DNA of 64,000 nt from JASLQO01 sp002327525 (GTDB lineage Bacteria > Pseudomonadota > Gammaproteobacteria > Pseudomonadales > Azotimanducaceae). A program made the position numbers and the translations under genes. Positions within the stretch are counted from its first letter, which is position 1. Every line of letters begins with the position of its first letter. The stretch lies in contig JASLQO010000011.1 in assembly GCA_030744435.1 (NCBI GenBank), forward strand, positions 219,962 to 283,961. Reading direction: 5' to 3'. The notes beneath the pieces were generated by a model, which did not search any database, was not told the DNA's origin, and worked only from the letters and a program-made list of their open reading frames with translations. This document shows, in pieces, positions 18,392 through 25,208 of the stretch.

Positions 18392-19156
18392 ATGACGCCC
18401 TCACTCACTTTTGTCGCCATCGCCGGACTGCCCATGGTGGTCGAAGGCGACGATCTCGCCGCACTGATCACGGCCGCCATCAAGGCAGATGGTCAGACAC
18501 TCCAGGACGGTGACATCATCTGCATCGCACAGAAGGTGGTCAGCAAAGCAGAAGGCTGCTTGCTACCGCTCGCGGGCATAGAAGCCAGCGAAGAAGCCCG
18601 GCAGCTGGCCGCTGAGACCGACAAGGATCCGCGCCTGGTGCAACTCATCCTCGATGAGTCGACGGAGGTCGTACGCAAGAAGCTTGGTGTACTGATCGTA
18701 CGCCACCGCCTGGGGCTGGTCAGTGCGCAGGCCGGTATCGATCAGAGCAACATCAAGCATGGAGATGATGACTACGCCCTGCTCCTGCCCGAGGACCCGG
18801 ACGCCTCCGCCACCGCACTACGAGATGCCATCCAGCAGCAGACCGGCAAATCGATAGGCGTGTTGATCACCGACAGTCACAACCGTCCCTGGCGTCTCGG
18901 TACCGTCGGTACCGCCATCGGCGCAGCCGGCATGCGTGTGCTGGACGATCATCGCGGCGGCACCGATATCTACGGCCGCGAACTGAAAGTCACTCTCATC
19001 AACCGCGCCGATGCCATCGCGGGCGCGGCCACCCTGCTGATGGGTGAGACCACGGAGAAGATACCGCTCGTGATCGCGCGCGGCGTGCCGTGGGAGGGGT
19101 GCGACGACACCGCGGCGATGATCAATCGGCCGCTGGAAGAGGATCTGTTTCGCTGA
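18392..19156 (+). CDS. cofE: Coenzyme F420-0:L-glutamate ligase
   Basis: 254 aa, GTP-dependent addition of L-glutamates to F420-0. Seen: DGDIICIAQKVVSKAEG at about 34-50, DPRLVQLILDES, VLIVRHRLGLVSAQAGIDQS and VLITDSHNRPWRLGTVGTAIGAAG, all core CofE signatures. It lacks the C-terminal nitroreductase-type domain that the mycobacterial homologue FbiB carries, so it is the stand-alone form. The stop overlaps cofD by one base (TGATG), implying translational coupling. Confidence 0.92.
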   Translation: MTPSLTFVAIAGLPMVVEGDDLAALITAAIKADGQTLQDGDIICIAQKVVSKAEGCLLPLAGIEASEEARQLAAETDKDPRLVQLILDESTEVVRKKLGVLIVRHRLGLVSAQAGIDQSNIKHGDDDYALLLPEDPDASATALRDAIQQQTGKSIGVLITDSHNRPWRLGTVGTAIGAAGMRVLDDHRGGTDIYGRELKVTLINRADAIAGAATLLMGETTEKIPLVIARGVPWEGCDDTAAMINRPLEEDLFR

Positions 19157-20088
19157 TGGGCCGCTATCTCGCCATCACCGGGGGCGTGGGTGGCGCGAAG
19201 CTGGCGCTCGGTCTGTCCAAGCTCCTCGGCCCTGATGATGTGCTGTTCGCTGTCAACACGGGTGATGACTTCGAGCATCTCGGGTTCGACATCTCACCTG
19301 ACGTCGACACATTGACCTACACACTCGCCGACGAAGTGAACCAGGATACCGGCTGGGGACGCGCGGGTGAATCCTGGCAATTCATCGACGCCCTTGCTCA
19401 ATTTGGCGGAGAAACCTGGTTTCGTCTGGGCGATCGGGACCTGGCGCTGCACGTGACACGCACGCGGCTGCTCGCCGAGGGTCGAACCCTCACCGAGGCG
19501 ACCAGGACCATCACTCGGGCCCTCGGCATCTGGCATACTCTGGTGCCGATGAGCGACGATTCGGTGCGCACCATCGTGCACACACCCGACGGGCCGCTGG
19601 CTTTCCAGCACTATTTCGTGCGCGACCGTTGCGAGCCGGCCGTAACGGGATTCGAGTTTCAGGGAATAGACGATGCTGTACCAAACCCCGAAATCCTCGC
19701 CTGCCTCCGAGACTGCAACGCCGTCATCATCTGCCCTTCGAATCCGTTCGTCTCAGTAGATCCGATGCTCGACATACCAGGCATGCGCGATGCCATCCGG
19801 GCGAGCGGTGCACCGGTCGTCGCCGTCTCGCCCATCGTCGGCGGCCTCGCCATCAAGGGACCCACTGCCAAGATGATGAAAGAACTCGACGTGCCCGCCA
19901 CGGCCGAGCAGGTGGCCACACACTACGGAGATCTGCTCACCGGGTTTCTGCTCGACGAACAGGACGCAGGTCTGCACGGTGCGTTGCCGGTAACGACAAG
20001 CGTGGCTCATTCGGTCATGCACACGCTCGAGGACAAAATCCAGCTCGCCCGCGCAACCCTGCGATTCGTCGATACCCTCAAAGCGTGA
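19156..20088 (+). CDS. cofD: 2-phospho-L-lactate (or PEP/3PG) transferase of F420 synthesis
   Basis: 310 aa. Joins the activated phospho-acid moiety to FO to give F420-0 (or dehydro-F420-0). Seen: YLAITGGVGGAKLALGLSK at residues 4-22, NTGDDFEHLGFDISPDVDTL, ICPSNPFVSVDPML and SPIVGGLAIKGPTAKMMKEL, all strongly diagnostic of CofD/FbiA. Start taken at 19156 by the TGATG overlap; an upstream in-frame ATG would duplicate sequence within cofE. Ends with a GTGA overlap into a broken transporter gene. Confidence 0.92.
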   Translation: MGRYLAITGGVGGAKLALGLSKLLGPDDVLFAVNTGDDFEHLGFDISPDVDTLTYTLADEVNQDTGWGRAGESWQFIDALAQFGGETWFRLGDRDLALHVTRTRLLAEGRTLTEATRTITRALGIWHTLVPMSDDSVRTIVHTPDGPLAFQHYFVRDRCEPAVTGFEFQGIDDAVPNPEILACLRDCNAVIICPSNPFVSVDPMLDIPGMRDAIRASGAPVVAVSPIVGGLAIKGPTAKMMKELDVPATAEQVATHYGDLLTGFLLDEQDAGLHGALPVTTSVAHSVMHTLEDKIQLARATLRFVDTLKA

Positions 20089-20768
20089 CGCCTGGGAAAA
20101 CCCGTAGGCTCTCTCAACCCACGATGCTCGCCTTCGGTATCGGGCAGGCCGCCGAAGCATTCAAAAACCAGGCTTTCAACGTCTGCCTGCTCTTTTACTA
20201 TCAACAGGTGGTAGGCGTATCCGGCACGTTGAACCCTGCCGGATACTAGGGCTTCTCGCTGTTCTTCGCCGCTGCCATGTTCAGCGTGATCATGCTCTGC
20301 GTGTTCGGCACCACGCGGGAGATTCCACACCTGCGCGAAAGCAGCGATTCCGATGCGCTGACACCGGCCGTGTTCCGGTCCGACTTCATGGACGTTTTCA
20401 ACAACCGCTCCTTTCGCCTCATATTCATCGGCATGTTGATGCCGACCTTCGCCATCGCCGACGAGGTGGCACTCAAGACAGGTAAGCGGCGCGAACGAAC
20501 CATCTACGCGGAATGCTCATTTGCCAACAAGGCATCGGCCGCGCTGGGCGCCATGGTTGGCGGTGTGATGCTGGACGTCATCGCGTTTCCGCGCGCCGCC
20601 GAGGTAGGAAGCGTGGCGGCTGATACCACCTGGTGGCTCGGTGTCATCGAGGGGCCGGCCTCGTCTATCGTCTCTATCTCAGGCGTGGCCTTTTACCTAC
20701 GCTACCGGATCAACCGCAAGCACCACGCAGAGATTAGAGCGGCCATCGACAAGCGGAACCAGAGTTAA
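20085..20768 (+). pseudogene. Decayed MFS (GPH-type) transporter gene
   Basis: A GTG at 20085 overlaps the cofD stop (GTGA) and opens a frame with FGIGQAAEAFKNQAF and LLFYYQQVVGVSGTLNPAGY, the TM1-TM2 region of sugar-type MFS symporters. TAG at 20247 ends it; in the same frame the text resumes GFSLFFAAAMFSVIMLCVFG, then LRESSDSDALTPAVFRSDFM, FRLIFIGMLMP and KRRERTIYAECSFANKASAA. Compared with a 440-aa family member, two long blocks are missing. So both a nonsense codon and internal deletions. The gene was probably cotranscribed with cofD. Confidence 0.8.
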
Positions 20769-20900
20769 TATTTTTTTTGCAAAACACTTACAACCTATTG
20801 TTTTAACATAAGAATAATAGCGTAGCAGGAGTGTCTTCAGCGGCCATTCGAATCTGGCCCGCCTCTGTTCTTCCGCCGATTAAACCTCCACAATGGCCCC

Positions 20901-21587
20901 ATGTGGGCCATCGTTCCAATCAAATCCTTCGAGTTCGCCAAGAAACGTCTGGCGAATCTCCTCTCACCCGATGAGCGCCGCCTACTGATGCTGGCCATGG
21001 CACGTGATGTCCTCACGGCCCTTTCCCGATCACAGCGTCTTAGCGGTGTGCTCATCGTCAGCCGGGCACCGGAAGCAGACGCCCTGGCACAATCGTTCGG
21101 CACCGAGCGTTTTGCCGAGGCGCCGGATGCGGATCTGCCATCCGCGCTCACGCAGGCCGCCGAGTATCTGGCCGAGCGTCTGAACGCGAAAGGCGTTTTC
21201 ATCGTCCCGGCGGACGTACCGCTCATTCGAGCCAGCGAGATAGATGCCGTTCTCGACGAACACGAAATCGTCACGATCATTCCGGACGACGAACACATCG
21301 GAACGAACGGCCTGCTCACCTCACCGCCTGACGCCATTGCCTTTATCTTCGACGGCAAGAGTTTCCGCCCGCACGTGGACGCCGCCTATCGCGCCGGCAT
21401 CACGCCGCTGATCAAGCCCTGCACGGGCTTTGCAGTGGACATCGATCTGCCCGCGGATCTGGAAATTCTGCTGCGTGAAGGACCGGGTACACAGACCAGC
21501 ACGTATCTCGAACGCGCCGGTATTGCCGAGCGCCTCGCCAGCCGGGCCCGGACAGCAGGGGAAGAGAACCAGGATAAGTCCGACTGA
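20901..21587 (+). CDS. cofC: 2-phospholactate (or PEP/3PG) guanylyltransferase of F420 synthesis
   Basis: 228 aa. Forms the GDP-activated phospho-acid used by CofD. Seen: MWAIVPIKSFEFAKKRLANL at the start, a nucleotidyltransferase signature, VFIVPADVPLIRASEIDAVL with the metal-binding Asp, IIPDDEHIGTNGLL, FDGKSFRPH and GFAVDIDLPADLEIL. No fused domain. Separated from cofD by a dead transporter gene and about 130 AT-rich bases, so it may have its own promoter. Which phospho-acid is used cannot be read by eye. Confidence 0.92.
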   Translation: MWAIVPIKSFEFAKKRLANLLSPDERRLLMLAMARDVLTALSRSQRLSGVLIVSRAPEADALAQSFGTERFAEAPDADLPSALTQAAEYLAERLNAKGVFIVPADVPLIRASEIDAVLDEHEIVTIIPDDEHIGTNGLLTSPPDAIAFIFDGKSFRPHVDAAYRAGITPLIKPCTGFAVDIDLPADLEILLREGPGTQTSTYLERAGIAERLASRARTAGEENQDKSD

Positions 21588-21589
21588 CG

Positions 21590-21739
21590 TGATGCCTCGA
21601 TGCGCCGCATCACATCCCGCCAGCGCGCATCGTTCTTCAATTGCATATACCAGGCGTTCACCCAGAATCGCTCCGCGTCCTCAGCCGGCCCCAGCGATCC
21701 AGAATGTCCATGATCGAGGACCGCACCTAACCACCCCAA
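21590..21739 (-). pseudogene. Possible C-terminal relic of a TPR-type protein
   Basis: On the minus strand the text AERFWVNAWYMQLKNDARWR and DVMRRIEASR resembles the end of TPR/adenylyl-cyclase-like proteins, where a phrase like 'l..DpRW..ll.ri' closes the protein. Only about 50 codons remain and no start or domain core exists. The rest of 21740-22010 shows no gene. Weak call. Confidence 0.35.
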
Positions 21740-21882
21740 TCGGGGCGGCGACCGTCGATTCCTTCTATTGCGTACTCCCGGACCAGCGTCCGGCTCGCAT
21801 GCACCGCACCCGAGTTATCCGCTACATTCGGGGTCTGCCGCCAGGGCCGCGATCGCCCGACCAACGAAACAGGGTGTTTCCG

Positions 21883-21911
21883 ATTCCGCGGAATGGGGAC
21901 AGGTACCCTTT
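21883..21911. repeat. REP-like half-site with 12-bp palindrome
   Basis: A perfect palindrome ATTCCGCGGAAT (21883-21894) is directly followed by GGGGACAGGTACC, which shares the GGGGAC-R-GGTAC core with the long palindrome at 14723-14773. It lies in a gene-poor gap upstream of an LLM gene. Likely a relic or single unit of a REP-type dispersed element. Confidence 0.5.
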
Positions 21912-22026
21912 CGGCCGAGCGCCAAGCGTTTCACGCGGAGGAACTTCCGTTGCGCGCCGCGCAGCAGCCGGGCTAACCTCGAGATCATCGACACATAACC
22001 ACCTTCGCAACAAAAAGGAGAAGAGC

Positions 22027-23031
22027 ATGAAACTCGGATTAGGCGTGGGGCCGATGGGCCCACCCGGCGGCGAGACCATCATTCAACTCGCCAGGGAAGC
22101 CGAGAACCTCGGTTACGACACCATATGGTGTCCCGAGATCTACGGAATGGACTGTTTTACGCCACTGGCGTGGATCGGGGCGCACACCTCCAGCATCAAC
22201 CTCGGGACTTCCATCATGCAGATTTCCGCGCGCAGTCCAGCCAGTGCCGCCATGCACGCGGTGTCAATGGACTACCTCTCAAACGGCCGCCTGATTCTCG
22301 GCATTGGTGTGTCCGGACCACAGGTGGTAGAAGGCTGGTACGGTCAGCCCTACCCCAGACCATTGGCCCGCACCCGCGAATGGATCCAGATCTTCCGAAA
22401 GATCATCGCACGCCAGGAACCGGTGTCCTTTGATGGCGATCACTACCAGTTGCCACTCGACGGCGGCACGGGCCTCGGCAAGCCGCTCAAGCTCATGCAA
22501 CATCCCCTGCGCGAGCACATTCCCGTCTATCTCGGCGCGGAGGGGCCCAAGAACGTCGCTATGGCGGCGGAAATCTGTGACGGCTGGATACCCATGTTTC
22601 TGTCTCCTTACCGCATGAACGATCAGTACGCAGACGCCATGCGCGCCAAGGGACCGGACTTCGAGATCGCGGCGGCGGTGCCCGTGGTGATCGACGACGA
22701 CGTGGACAAGGCTCGTTCACAGATCAAGTTCAACGTAGGTTTTTATGTCGGTGGTATGGGAGCGAAGACCTTCAATGTGCACAAGGACCACGTCAGCCGC
22801 ATGGGTTTCGCCGATGCCGCACAGGAAATCCAGAATCTTTTCATGTCCGGCAAGCGCGAACAGGCTTTCGCCGCCGTCCCGGACCAGCTGGTCGACGAGA
22901 TCGCGCTGTGCGGGCCCAGGGAGCGTATCCGAGAACGGCTTCAGGGCTGGAAGGACAGCCCCATCACGCAGCTCAACGTGGGTACGGCGGACATGGATAC
23001 GTTGCGCTTCTTCGCCGAAGAGCTGCTCTGA
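22027..23031 (+). CDS. LLM class F420-dependent oxidoreductase (TIGR03559-like)
   Basis: 334 aa. Start fixed by AAAAAGGAG eight bases before ATG 22027. Seen: EAENLGYDTIWCPEIYGMDC, SINLGTSIMQISARSPASAA, MDYLSNGRLILGIGVSGPQV, EGWYGQPYPRPLARTREWI, and IPVYLGAEGPKNVAMAAEIC. The SGPQVVEGWYGQ phrase is typical of F420-using members known from actinobacteria. Reaction unknown: hydride transfer to or from F420. Its placement between cofC and fbiC ties it to F420 supply. Confidence 0.88.
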   Translation: MKLGLGVGPMGPPGGETIIQLAREAENLGYDTIWCPEIYGMDCFTPLAWIGAHTSSINLGTSIMQISARSPASAAMHAVSMDYLSNGRLILGIGVSGPQVVEGWYGQPYPRPLARTREWIQIFRKIIARQEPVSFDGDHYQLPLDGGTGLGKPLKLMQHPLREHIPVYLGAEGPKNVAMAAEICDGWIPMFLSPYRMNDQYADAMRAKGPDFEIAAAVPVVIDDDVDKARSQIKFNVGFYVGGMGAKTFNVHKDHVSRMGFADAAQEIQNLFMSGKREQAFAAVPDQLVDEIALCGPRERIRERLQGWKDSPITQLNVGTADMDTLRFFAEELL

Positions 23032-23063
23032 CACGCAGAGACCCGGCTCGGCCGCGGATCAGG

Positions 23064-23472
23064 TGAACGCGTTACGAACGAGGGAGGCTGCCTGTGCGGC
23101 GACATCACCTGGGGCATTGACGGCGAACCCATGATGATGTCCAGCTGCCATTGTTCCATGTGCAGAAAAACACATGGAACGGCCTATGGATGCTTCATCG
23201 GCGTATCGGCGGAGGCTTTCGAGTGGCGCTCGGCAGAAGGGAAGAACGCTCGTTCGAATCGTCCCCGGGAGGGCACCACCCATTCTGCCCGCGATGCGGT
23301 TCCCTGATGCCGACCGAGGTGAGCGAGCGCGGCGTGGTGATGGTTCCAATGAGCGCGCTGGATCAGGATCCCGGGCTGAGGCCGCAGGCACACATCTTCG
23401 CCGGTTCCAAGGCTCCCTTGGTTCACGATCACCAACCATCTACCGCAGTTCTATGCCATGCCGGAGGGCTAG
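23064..23472 (+). pseudogene. GFA/CENP-V family gene, frameshifted
   Basis: Reads EGGCLCGDITWGIDGEPMMM and SSCHCSMCRKTHGTAYGCFI, the zinc-binding Cys pattern of glutathione-dependent formaldehyde-activating enzyme-like proteins. Around 23240 the frame shifts and continues with FESSPGGHHPFCPRCGSLMP and MSALDQDPGLRPQAHIFAGS; a second shift near 23415 leads to APWFTITNHLPQFYAMPEG and a stop. All parts of a family member are there in order, so this is a recently inactivated gene with two frameshifts. Confidence 0.8.
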
Positions 23473-23617
23473 TCTGTGCCTATCGAAAAAAAACAATCAC
23501 GAATTCAGGGTCGAAAGCCCTCCCATGGCATAATTAAATCCCTATTAAATCAATAGATTAAAGTCTATTTATAAGAGTATCTCTAGCCACAGCCGGCAAT
23601 CCCAGGACACGAGCTGG

Positions 23618-23917
23618 CTAACGCTTCTTCAACCTCTCGTGCCCGCGCGAATCCGGATCTGCCTTGCGGATCTCGATTCCGAACACCTCGGTCGTTTCAG
23701 CCGCCTTCCGCTCCCTGGCCACCGTTTCCCGGGTTTCAACACGCACCTCACCGCAGAACTCCTGGAGGATCTCCCGCACTCGTGTGCGTTCGCGCTGATC
23801 GAGTTCTCCCAACACCTCATTGTGAAGGCGCTCCAGCACGTGTTCCGCATCGCAGGTTTCGGCTCGAAGCGACGATCCCACATATAAAAGAACGATGAAC
23901 ACCAGCAGACGACTCAT
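23618..23917 (-). CDS. Small exported hypothetical protein
   Basis: 99 aa. A signal peptide is visible (MSRLLVFIVLLYVGSSLRAE, cleavage likely after SLRA), then a charged, helical region with Cys23 and Cys55 and many Glu/Arg, including LGELDQRERTRVREILQEFC. Its ATG overlaps the stop of the putative selenoprotein gene as ATGA, so the two are translationally coupled. No family recognised. A periplasmic partner of the CMD-type redox protein is possible but not shown. Confidence 0.6.
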   Translation of the reverse strand: MSRLLVFIVLLYVGSSLRAETCDAEHVLERLHNEVLGELDQRERTRVREILQEFCGEVRVETRETVARERKAAETTEVFGIEIRKADPDSRGHERLKKR

Positions 23918-25032
23918 AGCGGCAACCTCGCGGACACGAATTCATTCAACCCCAACTCCGCACGCATTCCCTCGGTGACGACCGCTGTACGCTCGTCAAC
24001 GGCAATACCGGTCGAATCCGCAATGCGGGTCATGCGCTGGAAATTTCCGATCACGGCTGCCGCATCCACCAGTGCCTGCGCCCCGAGTGCATCCGCCGCC
24101 GCCTGCCGGGCGGTGGCCAACTCCGGTGTTCCGGTCAACGCGGCCTCCACGAACGCCACCAGTTCCTCTCCGCAAGGCACACCGCTGAACGTCCCGCTGC
24201 CTTTCACGATTGCATGCAAATTCAGCCCCTCGACATCCCGACCGCTCTCACGGAGCATCATCGAATGTGCGTTGGTTCAGTAGAAACAGTCGTTCAGCGC
24301 CGAGGTACGTCCGGCCACCAGTTCGATCTGTGGCCGCGACAGGCTGAGTTCACCCGTCTTACCAAAGTCGCGCACATCGACATTGGGCAGGTATTGCACG
24401 CTCGCCTGCGCATCGAGTTGTCGCACTGCATCCGGAACCAGGCTCATCGCGCGTATGACATTGCCCATCTGCGGTGATCCGCCATAGATGTCCGCCTCGG
24501 GCCCGGTGAGGGCGTCGGGGGTCAGCATGGGCACCCAGCCAACATCGATCTGCGCATTGGGTGGGCGGTACCCGTCCGGGTCACCCGCCAGCGACTCCGG
24601 CAGCGGTTCCAAAGGTAGCCCGAGCGATTTGTGCTGCGCATCGATGCAGACGATGGTCACGACGACACTCACCGCCTCTACCCAGTGTCCATCCGTAAAT
24701 GTGGCATCCAGCGTGTCGCCCAACCAGGTGCCGCTGAGCCGGGAGGCATCTGTTGCGATGCGGTGCACCGAATCGACGACCTTGGCACTCAGTCTCGAAG
24801 ATTCCGGTCGGGCCAGGTGCGCGCCGGACACGGCCGCGGGAGACAGAGCCGTCTTGCGCTTCGCGCATAGCAGGCAGTCGGCGGCATCCCGTGCCGCCGC
24901 TGCAATAGCGACGCGCTCCTCCCCCGTCCACCAGCTACCTGGCTCTGCGATGTAGAGCCAGCTGGCACGAAACGCCTCGACCATGCTTTCGCGCACCGGG
25001 TATGGGCAGTTTTCGTAAGTGAAATGGCTCAT
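23914..25032 (-). CDS. AhpD/carboxymuconolactone-decarboxylase-fold protein; UGA at redox Cys, putative selenoprotein
   Basis: 372 codons if UGA at 24279-24277 is read as selenocysteine (position 252). Upstream part: two-module CMD/AhpD-like protein, first module with DCLLCAKRKTAL (C-x-x-C), then IELVAGRTSALNDCFY. Next codon is UGA, followed without any frame change by TNAHSMMLRESGRD and 120 more sense codons of normal CMD character to a stop at 23914. In the family this place is the second Cys of the catalytic CxxCxxxH (CFYCTNAH), so the result is C249-F-Y-U252-x-x-x-H. Selenocysteine forms of AhpD-like and CMD proteins are known. A SECIS-like hairpin follows (24263-24239). Start at 25032 (MSHFTYENCPYP). 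Probable thiol- or selenol-based peroxidase. A plain nonsense mutation (Cys to stop) is the alternative; the pseudogene-rich neighbourhood keeps that open. Confidence 0.7.
24239..24263 (-). promoter_or_regulatory. Candidate bacterial SECIS hairpin
   Basis: In the mRNA, 13 bases after the UGA, CGAU pairs with GUCG-side bases, a GA bulge follows, then UGCUC pairs with GAGCG, closing a 5-base loop CGUGA. That makes nine pairs with one 2-base bulge. The loop lies 25-29 bases after UGA and has GU at positions 2-3, as the bacterial SECIS consensus demands (loop 16-37 bases away; G in the first two positions; a bulge on the 5' side as in fdhF). Folded by eye only. Confidence 0.6.
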
Positions 25033-25208
25033 GGGCCGATTATAGGGCAACTTCTCCCACCTATAGCCAAAGGCACCCAAACCCGTCGATAATGCGCGAC
25101 TCGCCCGGGGATGAAACCTCAGGGGGCCGAAAAGGCGGCCCCATAGGGACTGAACCCCAACCGCGCAGGTCGCGGATACGGGTAACGAACAGCACAGGAG
25201 ATGAGATC

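Noticed and set aside
20842..20859. T-arm-like string with TTCGAATC between two 5-base arms, suggesting a tRNA 3' end
   Set aside because: The loop is 8 bases, no G53-C61-like closing pair, and no acceptor, D or anticodon arms can be drawn upstream; probably chance.
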